Shown here: positions 1-8,023 of the stretch, piece by piece
Layout of the letters: every line of letters begins with the position of its first letter
Numbering within the stretch: position 1 is the stretch's first letter
From: Cyanobacterium stanieri PCC 7202
GTDB lineage: Bacteria > Cyanobacteriota > Cyanobacteriia > Cyanobacteriales > Cyanobacteriaceae
Direction: 5' to 3'
Length of the DNA: 64,000 bases
Assembly (NCBI GenBank): GCA_000317655.1
Contig: CP003940.1
Coordinates: 2,303,547 to 2,367,546 of the forward strand
The notes under the pieces: generated by a model
Databases searched by the model: none
What the model was told of the DNA's origin: nothing
What the model saw: the letters and a program-made list of their open reading frames with translations, nothing else
Position numbers and translations under genes: made by a program

Positions 1-1539
1 ACAAAGGAGTTGATAGGAGTAAAGTTATTAGAAAGGGCGATTGTTCATCTTAAAAATGCTAAAAAAAGTTTACAAGATGAATTATTATCTTTGGGAGATG
101 TGGAGGTGAAAAAAAGTATTAAGGTTAAAAAAGATTTGGAGAGGGAAAAGGAAGATAAAGAAAGTCAAAATCAATTAATTATTAGTCGGTTAAATAAACT
201 GGCAGAAGATAAACAAAATATTTCTCATCAACTTTTGGCGATGAGTGGTGTTAAAAATCTGGAAACCCTCAGAAAAAAATTATTTGAAGATGAAAAATAC
301 TATCGTGGTTTATTAGTTAGTCATCGTCAAGCTATCCAACATATTATTTCTCGTCAAGGTTATTTAATTTATCTCTCAGGGGCGATCGCCCATTTTCATG
401 GTATAGTAGATAAGCTAAAGGAAAAAGGACAACTGCCAAGCGGCATTAAAAAAGAATTTGTCAATCACCTATTAGAACACAAGCGCTGCATTTGTGGAAC
501 AGAATTAAAAGCAGGTCATCCACCATACCAAGAAGTAAAACAATGGATGAATAAGGCAGGAACAAGCCACATAGAAGAGCAAATAATTCGCCTAGATACT
601 CAAATAAAAAATATCGAATCTTATCCTGAAAAAATATGGCAAGAAATTGATCAATACCAATATCAAATTGCCGAATATCGTGAAAAAATAAGTGAAATAG
701 AATACGAAATTGATAAAATCAATGATCAATTAAGAATATACCCAGATCAAAATATCCAATCAGCCCAAAAAGAATTAGACAAAATCGAACAACATATAAG
801 AAAGCTAACCCTAAATCAAGGAGAAACAAATTTACAAATAGAAACCATTAGTGAACAAATAAAAACCCTCGAAAAAACTATAAAAAAACAAGCCATAAAA
901 GCAGAAAAATATCAATTAACCATCAAAAGAATTGACAGTGCCGAAGAATCAATAAAATGCCTAGAAGAAGTAAAAAAAAGATTAGAAAATCAATTTCGTC
1001 TTGCCCTCCAAAAAAGACTACAAGAAATATTTAACTCCATTTCCTTTACCCCCTATCAACCCCAACTCAACGAAAATTATGAGCTAAACCTAATCGAAAA
1101 TACCTCTGGCATTCCCCTTGATGTGGCAGCCTCCACAGGAGAAAATCAAATTCTCAGTCTTTCTTTCATTGGTGCGATTATTGATATGGTCAAACAATGG
1201 TCACAGGAAAATAGCATTGTCAAACCCTCCGCCCATCAATTTCCCATCATTATGGATTCTCCCTTTGGCAGTTTAGACGAAATATATCGCACCCAAGTAG
1301 CCAAGGCAATTCCTCAATTAGCTAATCAACTGGTGGTATTAGTCACCAAAACCCAATGGAGAATAGAAGTAGAAAGAGAAATGAATGATTATATCAATCA
1401 TCAATATGTATTAGTCTATCGCTCACCAAAACCAGAGTGTAAGGAAGATTATATAACCTTGCAAGGTAAACAATATCCCCTCGTCAAAAAAAGTAATAAT
1501 CAATTTGAATATACCGAAATTATCGAAGTCTCTTCGTAG
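1..1539 (+). CDS. Rad50/DndD-like coiled-coil ATPase, 3' part (5' cut by window)
   Basis: The frame is open from base 1, so the gene begins outside the window; the TTG at position 10 is probably not the real start. What is visible is the C-terminal half of an SMC/Rad50-fold ATPase: long charged coiled coils around a CICG zinc-hook motif near residue 163, then an ABC-signature-like segment (STGENQILSLS) and a Walker B (IIMDSPFGSLDE). A zinc hook followed by this signature is typical of Rad50-like and DndD-type ATPases. DndD proteins belong to DNA phosphorothioation systems, but no dnd partner lies in view and the next gene is chlM. The N-terminal Walker A must be upstream. The architecture is clear; DndD as opposed to another DNA-repair ATPase is inference. 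Confidence 0.7.
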   Translation, partial: TKELIGVKLLERAIVHLKNAKKSLQDELLSLGDVEVKKSIKVKKDLEREKEDKESQNQLIISRLNKLAEDKQNISHQLLAMSGVKNLETLRKKLFEDEKYYRGLLVSHRQAIQHIISRQGYLIYLSGAIAHFHGIVDKLKEKGQLPSGIKKEFVNHLLEHKRCICGTELKAGHPPYQEVKQWMNKAGTSHIEEQIIRLDTQIKNIESYPEKIWQEIDQYQYQIAEYREKISEIEYEIDKINDQLRIYPDQNIQSAQKELDKIEQHIRKLTLNQGETNLQIETISEQIKTLEKTIKKQAIKAEKYQLTIKRIDSAEESIKCLEEVKKRLENQFRLALQKRLQEIFNSISFTPYQPQLNENYELNLIENTSGIPLDVAASTGENQILSLSFIGAIIDMVKQWSQENSIVKPSAHQFPIIMDSPFGSLDEIYRTQVAKAIPQLANQLVVLVTKTQWRIEVEREMNDYINHQYVLVYRSPKPECKEDYITLQGKQYPLVKKSNNQFEYTEIIEVSS

Positions 1540-1635
1540 GTGACAAGTTCGGGAGAATTCTGGTAAATTAAAGGATTGTATCTGCAATTATGACAGCTAA
1601 TAATCAGCCCTAAATAAACAATCTTACTAATTACC

Positions 1636-2334
1636 ATGACAGCCACCATAAAAAACAAAATCGATGATAAAACCGTTGTCAAAGAATATTTTAATGCCAC
1701 AGGATTTGAGCGTTGGCGTAATATATATGGCAATGGTACGGTCAATAAAGTACAACTAGATATTAGAAAAGGACATCAACAAACCATTGACAAGGTGGTC
1801 AAGTGGTTGAAGGATGATGGTAATCTTTCCCAACTATCTATTTGCGATGCTGGTTGTGGAGTTGGTAGTCTCACCATTCCCCTCGCCCAAGAAGGAGCAA
1901 CTGTTTTCGCCAGTGATATATCTGCCAAAATGGTAGGGGAAGCGGCAGAAAAAATTAAGCAAGTGATGACTAATCCCACTAATGTGAGGTTAGCAGTGCA
2001 GGATTTGGAATCTATTAGGGGAGAATATGACACTGTTATTTGTTTGGATGTATTAATTCACTACCCCACTGAAGATGCGGCTCAAATGATTGGTCATTTG
2101 GCTTCTTTGGCAAAGTCTCGTTTGATTCTCAGTTTTGCACCCAAAACGGCATTTTTGACTGCCTTAAAAAAAATTGGCGAGTTTTTCCCTGGCCCTAGTA
2201 AAACCACGAGGGCATATCAGCACAAGGAGGCAGATATTATCAAAATTCTGGAGGACAATGGTTTTACCATCAAGCGTCGGGATATGACTAGCACTAGCTT
2301 TTATTATTCTCGTCTTTTGGAGGCGGTAAGATAG
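1636..2334 (+). CDS. chlM: magnesium-protoporphyrin IX methyltransferase
   Basis: Transfers a methyl group from S-adenosylmethionine to the 13-propionate of Mg-protoporphyrin IX, the step after Mg-chelatase in chlorophyll synthesis. The 232-residue protein has the usual family length. It shows a class I methyltransferase glycine motif (DAGCGVGSLTIPLA, about residues 71-84), an acidic second motif (VFASDIS) and the ChlM/BchM-type N-terminus with YFNATGFERWRNIYG. It acts at membranes with chelatase and cyclase subunits, none of which are nearby, so it seems to be a single-gene unit. The start is the first in-frame ATG; no strong Shine-Dalgarno is visible. Confidence 0.92.
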   Translation: MTATIKNKIDDKTVVKEYFNATGFERWRNIYGNGTVNKVQLDIRKGHQQTIDKVVKWLKDDGNLSQLSICDAGCGVGSLTIPLAQEGATVFASDISAKMVGEAAEKIKQVMTNPTNVRLAVQDLESIRGEYDTVICLDVLIHYPTEDAAQMIGHLASLAKSRLILSFAPKTAFLTALKKIGEFFPGPSKTTRAYQHKEADIIKILEDNGFTIKRRDMTSTSFYYSRLLEAVR

Positions 2335-2396
2335 TTTTTTGGTAGTAGCAAAGAGTCATCCGTTATTATTTTGGTAACGGATGAATATATGTTTGA

Positions 2397-2825
2397 TTAA
2401 TGGAGTACCCTTCTACCATCAAGCCAAAGCTGTAGTATGATGGCGGCGGCTCGTTTATCAATCAAGCCTTTCTTTTGTCGAGAGTATTTTTTACTACTTC
2501 TCAATTGCTCTTCTGCTTCTACGGAGGTAAATCTCTCATCCACAAATTCCAAAGCTAATTGGAGAGTGTTTGCCAATCTTTGGGCATATTTCATGACTTG
2601 TTTTGCTTGAAAGCCGATTTCTCCTTCTTTGTTGTAGGGTAAACCTACCACCAAAATAGTGGCTTCTCTTTCTTTGATAATCTCTTGAAATTTGATCACA
2701 TCGTCTTTAAATGAACTACGTTCGATGGTAGTTAATTCGGTGGCAACTAAACCTAAACCGTCGCATCCTGCCACTCCAATCCTTCTTAAACCTATATCTA
2801 AGCCTAAAGCAGATAATTTTTTCAT
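2397..2825 (-). CDS. ruvX: putative pre-16S rRNA nuclease / Holliday junction resolvase-like (YqgF/RuvX)
   Basis: A 142-residue RNase H-fold protein of the YqgF family. Visible motifs are the first acidic strand (ALGLDIGLRRIGVA), the central VVGLPYN loop and the FVDERFTS motif followed by the C-terminal DKRAAAIILQLWLD helix. E. coli YqgF processes the 5' end of 16S rRNA; a resolvase activity is also claimed for the family. Convergent with chlM, with about 60 bp between the two stop codons. Family assignment is secure; which of the two activities dominates here is not visible in sequence. Confidence 0.9.
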   Translation of the reverse strand: MKKLSALGLDIGLRRIGVAGCDGLGLVATELTTIERSSFKDDVIKFQEIIKEREATILVVGLPYNKEGEIGFQAKQVMKYAQRLANTLQLALEFVDERFTSVEAEEQLRSSKKYSRQKKGLIDKRAAAIILQLWLDGRRVLH

Positions 2826-2919
2826 GTTTGATAATTTCCAATCACACCATCAAATCAAATTTACCAAGCTATGGGTAAATACCAAGGTTTAGTTTACCTC
2901 ATTAATCCAATGGTATGGA

Positions 2920-5900
2920 TCAATTCCTCCCTAGATTTTGACGAATTACACGGCTAAATTGTTCTAGTACAATGGGTTTACTCAAATAATCGTTCATTCC
3001 TGCTTCCATACAGCGTTGTTTTTCTCCTTTGATTGTTCCTGCGGTTAGGGCTATAATGGGGGTTGGTTTTTGTTCTATTTCTCTAATGGCGATCGCAGCT
3101 TCATAACCACTCATCAAGGGCATTTGAATATCCATCAATACCAAATCAGGATGATACTTCCTAAATTTTTCTACCGCCTGTAGTCCATCCTTGGCAATAA
3201 TTAACTGACCATGGGGAATAACTTTTTTTACTAAAACCTTAATCAAAGTCAAATTAACTCGATTATCTTCGGCAATGAGAATTGATAATGAATCAGTAAT
3301 GACATCATTGTCGGATACTGAATTATCATCATTGACAGAGATAGAAGATAAAGACTCTTTCACCCTCAGATGAGCAAGACTAGAATATAACTGATCAATG
3401 GTAATCGGTTTATTGTACTGACTCTGAATATTTAACTGGGTACAAGCCAAATTAATATCTCGGTCATTTGCCACACTATGTAACAAAATAATTGGTAATT
3501 GATTAGGGCTTATGTTCAAAGACTGACGAATAACTTTAATTAAATCTAAACCATTACTATCAGGAAGACTATAATCAATAATTGCCCCCTGATAAGTATC
3601 AAGATTAGTATCAATTATTTTTCGGGCAGAGGCACTATCATGGACAATGTCAGAAGCTATATTTTTATTGAGCAACATTTGCTCGAGAATATGACAATTA
3701 TTGATATTATCATCGACAATCAATAAACGCTCAATCATATCCAAGCCTTCATACTCCACCTTATTCCCCGCTAGGGTTTTAACTTGTAGGGTGAAAAAGA
3801 AACGACTTCCCCGATTAACTTCACTCTCTAGGTGTAGCTGACTATCCATTAAGGCTAATAACTTGTTGGAGATGGTTAACCCTAATCCTGTACCACCATA
3901 TTTACGGGTAATAGATTCATCCTCTTGGGTAAAGGCTTTAAAAATTTTGCGCTGTTTTTCTGGAGAAATACCTGTCCCCGTATCCCTGACTGAAAACTCT
4001 AGGTTGAAAATGAGATGCTCTTTTTGGAGGGGTTGTAACTTTTCTGAGTAGGGAATGGTAATACTATCGTGAATGGTAATTTTTAGTTCTATTTCTCCTT
4101 TGTCAGTAAATTTAACAGCATTGCCTAACAGGTTAATGAGAATCTGCTTAACTCTAATTTCATCTAACCAAGCAAATCGGGGTAGTTGGGGGGAAATGTT
4201 TAAGAGAATTTCAATGTCTTTTTTGCCCACTTGAAGACGAATTATATCAATCACTTCGGTGGCAAGATTCCAAAGGTCTGTTTTTTGGTTAGAAAGTTCT
4301 AATCTTCCTGCTTCTATTTTGGAAAAGTCGAGAATATCATTGATTAAATCGAGGAGAACATTTCCCGATTGGTGAACAAGATTGAGGTATTTTTGTTGGG
4401 TAGGATCAAGATTTGTTTGTAATAGTAGCTCAGAAAAACCGATTACTCCATTAAGGGGGGTACGAATCTCATGACTCATGTTGGCTAAAAACTCGGATTT
4501 GGCACGACTAGCTAATTCTGCTTGTTTTTTGGCTTGGATCAGATTTTCTTCTAGGTTTTTGCGTTCAATGGCACTGGCGATGGTATCGGCAAAACTTTGT
4601 AGTAATGCGGTTTCTCCATCTGTCCATTTTCTCTCATGATGACAATCATTAAACCCAATAATGCCGATGAGTTTTTCTTCGTAAATGATGGGAATATAAA
4701 TTAACGATTTTATATTTAGTTGTATTAATTGAGATTTGAAGGCTATATGATCATCAATTTCACTAACGCATGTTTGAAAGGTTTTATGGGCAAGAAGTGT
4801 TTGTGCGGCCGGGGCAAAGGCAGAGAGGGGAATATTTTTCAATGCTGGGTGGTTGATGATGGGGCTTTTGCCATTACTATGGTATTGATATTTATTGTGA
4901 CAGACTGGCTCATTTTCTCGATATTCGATGACAAGATGATAGGCTTCATCGAGGGAAATGGCATCGCACAATATTTGTAGGGAAGTGGCGATCGCACTGT
5001 CAATATTATCATTAATGAGTAATTCTTTTGTAGCTTGGGAAATAGCAAAGAGCATTTTTTCTTTTTGCTGTAATTCTTTATTAGCTTTTTGAATTTTATT
5101 ACGGGTTAATTTTTGACGAGTCACATCAAATATAACCCCTTCTAAATAAAGAAAATTACCATGTTTATCATAAACTCCTTTCCCTTTTTCAGAAACCCAA
5201 ACCATTTTATTTTCCACGGTAACCATGGGATATTCCAACTCAAAGAAAGTTTTATTATTAATAGCCTTAGCAATTTTTTCCTCAATTTGTTTTCTATATT
5301 TAGGATGAGTTACTTGATTTAAACTCACATGACGATTGATAAAATCTTGGGGTTTATAACCTGTTAATCGTTCAATTTCATCACTAATAAAAAGCATCGT
5401 ATAATTATCATCATCAAGACATTGATAGGCAACCCCAGACATATTCGCAATCAAGTTTTTAATTTGATTTTCACTTTCTGCAAGGGCAATTTTAGTTAAT
5501 TGATTCTCGGTTATATCCGTAACAATGCCATCAATCCTAATGATTTTGCCATGATCATCCCTGATATATTTACCCTTATTGGAAATCCATTTTACCTTCC
5601 CTGTAGGGGTAACAATGCGAAACTCAGTATTATAATATCCCTGAGTCTCTAATTGTTGCAGAGTAACAGCCATTTGCTCTTTATCTTCGGGGTGAATTAC
5701 CCTATGCCAATAGTTTATATCCTTCATCCATTCTTCCACGGGAATTTCGTATAAATCCTCCGCTGAAGGGGTGATGTATAATACCTCTTGATCAGGGTAA
5801 GTAACAGACCATACCACTTCACTTAAAGAACCTAAAATGTTTTGTAACTGTTCCTTGGTGGCTAATAACTCCTGTTGAGCGATTTGATATTCCGTCACAT

Positions 5901-6687
5901 CAGTTTGAGTACCAAACCATAACCAGTTACCCTGTTCATCTTGTTGAGGTTTCGATTTGATGTGCATCCAGCGCACCTCACCGTTAATGATAAATCTTGC
6001 GGTATGGTCAAAATTGGTACGAGATGCGATCGCCTCTGCATTTTTTTGTAAAAATAAATCTCGATCATCAGGATGAATTATATCCACCGCCTTCTGAGAA
6101 TCTTTTAATACCTCCTCCTCCTCCAACTGATTTAATTCTGCCCAAACTGGACTCACATAAATAAAACGAAAATCCTCCGTCAACTTATAAATACCAATGG
6201 GAATCAAAGAAACTAATTTATTAAATTCTTCAGTTTTCTTAAACAGTGCAACCTTATTTTTTTTGTCCTCATTTATATCTTGAAAATAACCATAAATACG
6301 AGAACATTTACCATGTTTAAAATCAGACTTAATAATGCCCTTTACCCAAATTTCCTTGCCCCTAGCCGTAACTAACTCCACCTCAAAACAAGAAGACTCT
6401 CCACTGACCATCGCTTTCTCAAAAGCCTGAACTACTTTCTCCCTGCTCTCCCCTTCCTTATAAAAATTTATAATATCTTCCAAAGTAGGCTCAAAATCTA
6501 AAGGTAATTGAAGAATAGATCTAGTCATTCTTGTCCATTTGATAGTACCATCAATTACATTCACTTCCCAACCACCAACCCTTGCCAAAGCGCTGGTTTG
6601 CTCCAAAAAATTCTTAGTAAAACTAAGCTCTAACTCAGTATTTTTAAAATCACTAATATCTTTAAAACTATCAGGGGAATTTTTCAT
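2920..6687 (-). CDS. hybrid sensor histidine kinase: four PAS, GAF, HisKA-HATPase, two REC
   Basis: A 1255-residue soluble multi-sensor kinase. In order: four PAS/PAC repeats (about 25-140, 155-270, 280-400, 410-530), a GAF domain (about 560-700), HisKA with the phospho-acceptor His739 in NMSHEIRTPLNG, an HATPase domain with N and G boxes (about 845-960), and two receiver domains with Asp1038 (IIDYSLPDSNG) and Asp1186 (LMDIQMPLMSG). No transmembrane segment is evident, so it should sense a cytoplasmic signal such as redox, light or a small molecule through PAS/GAF. No HPt domain or output regulator is adjacent, so the phosphate must pass to a partner elsewhere. Single-gene unit; the input signal cannot be told from sequence. 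Confidence 0.93.
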   Translation of the reverse strand: MKNSPDSFKDISDFKNTELELSFTKNFLEQTSALARVGGWEVNVIDGTIKWTRMTRSILQLPLDFEPTLEDIINFYKEGESREKVVQAFEKAMVSGESSCFEVELVTARGKEIWVKGIIKSDFKHGKCSRIYGYFQDINEDKKNKVALFKKTEEFNKLVSLIPIGIYKLTEDFRFIYVSPVWAELNQLEEEEVLKDSQKAVDIIHPDDRDLFLQKNAEAIASRTNFDHTARFIINGEVRWMHIKSKPQQDEQGNWLWFGTQTDVTEYQIAQQELLATKEQLQNILGSLSEVVWSVTYPDQEVLYITPSAEDLYEIPVEEWMKDINYWHRVIHPEDKEQMAVTLQQLETQGYYNTEFRIVTPTGKVKWISNKGKYIRDDHGKIIRIDGIVTDITENQLTKIALAESENQIKNLIANMSGVAYQCLDDDNYTMLFISDEIERLTGYKPQDFINRHVSLNQVTHPKYRKQIEEKIAKAINNKTFFELEYPMVTVENKMVWVSEKGKGVYDKHGNFLYLEGVIFDVTRQKLTRNKIQKANKELQQKEKMLFAISQATKELLINDNIDSAIATSLQILCDAISLDEAYHLVIEYRENEPVCHNKYQYHSNGKSPIINHPALKNIPLSAFAPAAQTLLAHKTFQTCVSEIDDHIAFKSQLIQLNIKSLIYIPIIYEEKLIGIIGFNDCHHERKWTDGETALLQSFADTIASAIERKNLEENLIQAKKQAELASRAKSEFLANMSHEIRTPLNGVIGFSELLLQTNLDPTQQKYLNLVHQSGNVLLDLINDILDFSKIEAGRLELSNQKTDLWNLATEVIDIIRLQVGKKDIEILLNISPQLPRFAWLDEIRVKQILINLLGNAVKFTDKGEIELKITIHDSITIPYSEKLQPLQKEHLIFNLEFSVRDTGTGISPEKQRKIFKAFTQEDESITRKYGGTGLGLTISNKLLALMDSQLHLESEVNRGSRFFFTLQVKTLAGNKVEYEGLDMIERLLIVDDNINNCHILEQMLLNKNIASDIVHDSASARKIIDTNLDTYQGAIIDYSLPDSNGLDLIKVIRQSLNISPNQLPIILLHSVANDRDINLACTQLNIQSQYNKPITIDQLYSSLAHLRVKESLSSISVNDDNSVSDNDVITDSLSILIAEDNRVNLTLIKVLVKKVIPHGQLIIAKDGLQAVEKFRKYHPDLVLMDIQMPLMSGYEAAIAIREIEQKPTPIIALTAGTIKGEKQRCMEAGMNDYLSKPIVLEQFSRVIRQNLGRN

Positions 6688-6848
6688 TTAGTCCTCAGAT
6701 CATCAGAATATTTTTTTTTGCCATATTTATCAACACTCATGTTTTTTTAAACTGTAATCATTGTAATATTGTCCTCTAAAATTATTCTACTTAAGTTTTT
6801 GATTTATTTGTTTATATCAAATTCAATCCATTAAACATCAATTCTTAC

Positions 6849-7247
6849 TTATATTTCTTCTTGCAAGGATATATCATTAAGCGGATGAGTATAAAGTAAA
6901 TATTCCTCAACAATTTCATTATTGATAATATGTTTTTGGATAATTTCCTCAATCACTTCTGGGGTAGCGTGACGATACCAAACCCCTTCAGGATAAACCA
7001 ACATCAAAGGGCCATCACAACATATTCGTAAACAGTCGGCTTTAGTACGAAAGACGCAGGTATTTCTTTCGGAGTTGGGGGTGTCTAAACCTAATTCTTT
7101 GAGTCGGGTTTTCAGGTATTGCCAAGATTTGAGACTATCTTCTTTTGTACAACATTTCGGCTTTGCTTGGTCACAACAGAGGAAAATATGACGATTGATA
7201 GAGTTTAGATGTAATTTTTCGATGATGGGTTTAAAGTCTTGGGGCAT
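6849..7247 (-). CDS. thioredoxin-like [2Fe-2S] ferredoxin domain protein
   Basis: A 132-residue protein of the thioredoxin-like 2Fe-2S ferredoxin family: an N-terminal strand ending HIFLCC, a cysteine-rich loop (KPKCCTKED), and the downstream pair in CLRICCDGPLMLVYPEGVWY, the usual two-plus-two cysteine ligand arrangement. The P-G-V-W-Y stretch after the second cysteine pair is characteristic of these small electron carriers. It lies divergent from the RRM gene that follows. Soluble, no signal peptide. The partner redox enzyme is not apparent from context. Confidence 0.82.
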   Translation of the reverse strand: MPQDFKPIIEKLHLNSINRHIFLCCDQAKPKCCTKEDSLKSWQYLKTRLKELGLDTPNSERNTCVFRTKADCLRICCDGPLMLVYPEGVWYRHATPEVIEEIIQKHIINNEIVEEYLLYTHPLNDISLQEEI

Positions 7248-7349
7248 TTTTTTTAGAAAGGAAAAAATAAATCATAAATTAATTATTAACTATTATCAAT
7301 TGTTGAGGTGTTGATTTCACAAAGAATATGATAAATTAAGATTAGTGTT

Positions 7350-7477
7350 AATTTGAGGTTCGTTTCGGTAACAGTGTTTGATTCCAGTTTAGTAAGGCTA
7401 TTCCTTCAACAGTATGGAAGTACTCATGTCCGTCGTCTCAGTTGCCCTAGTGTAAATTAAGATTTTGGAGTAAGTCT
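7350..7477 (+). promoter_or_regulatory. leader region of the RRM gene, possibly a structured 5' UTR
   Basis: The 230 bp before the RRM gene change character here from AT-rich to a mixed-composition stretch (about 7355-7455) that encodes nothing obvious and ends in a clear GGAG Shine-Dalgarno at 7467-7470, seven bases before the ATG. Cyanobacterial rbp genes are known to be cold-induced with regulatory 5' UTRs, so a structured leader is plausible. I cannot define a transcription start or a stable fold by eye, so the limits are approximate. Confidence 0.3.
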
Positions 7478-7750
7478 ATGTCCATATATGTTGGGAATTT
7501 ATCCTATGATGTTACAGAAGAAGATTTACAAACTGTCTTCTCTGATTATGGTCAGGTAAAACGTGTTTATTTACCTGTTGATCGTGAAACTAAAAGAATG
7601 CGTGGTTTCGGTTTTGTAGAAATGTCTAGTGATAGTGAAGAAGAAACTGCGATCGAAACTTTAGATGGTGCTCAGTGGATGGGCAGACAAATGAAGGTTA
7701 ATAAAGCCAAACCTCGTGAAGAAGGCGGAAACCGTCGTGCTAGATTCTAA
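7478..7750 (+). CDS. rbp: cold-shock-type RNA-binding protein (single RRM)
   Basis: A 90-residue protein consisting of one RRM: RNP2 is IYVGNL at residues 3-8 and RNP1 is RGFGFVEM at about 47-54. The C-terminal tail is short and Arg/Gly-containing (REEGGNRRARF), as in Rbp proteins of cyanobacteria. These bind single-stranded RNA, are often induced by cold, and some are implicated in targeting mRNAs to thylakoid membranes. The gene has its own Shine-Dalgarno and is followed by a hairpin plus T-run, so it is monocistronic. Confidence 0.93.
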   Translation: MSIYVGNLSYDVTEEDLQTVFSDYGQVKRVYLPVDRETKRMRGFGFVEMSSDSEEETAIETLDGAQWMGRQMKVNKAKPREEGGNRRARF

Positions 7751-7790
7751 AGTATTTCTTTTACTTCACAAATCATATATATAATAATAG

Positions 7791-7824
7791 TCCCTCACTT
7801 TATTTAATAAGTTGAGGGATTTTT
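7791..7824 (+). terminator. Rho-independent terminator after the RRM gene
   Basis: TCCCTCA and TGAGGGA form a stem extended by CTT/AAG past a one-base bulge; an AT-rich loop separates the arms and the 3' arm is followed directly by ATTTTT. It lies about 40 bp after the RRM stop codon. Confidence 0.7.
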
Positions 7825-8023
7825 GCGTAGGAAAAAGTTTATAATAGAACCATCTAAATTTTTGTGTAGATTTCAACTTTTCAAAGATGAGATAAAAATC
7901 GGTCTTTTTTCATTACATCTTAATAGCAATGACTTGTTTTTGTTGTCAAGGGAGTTAGTTGTTTCCACTCTTTTTAGGTTTAATATATTGTTTAGATGAA
8001 TCTTGCAGATTCTATAATTCCTG

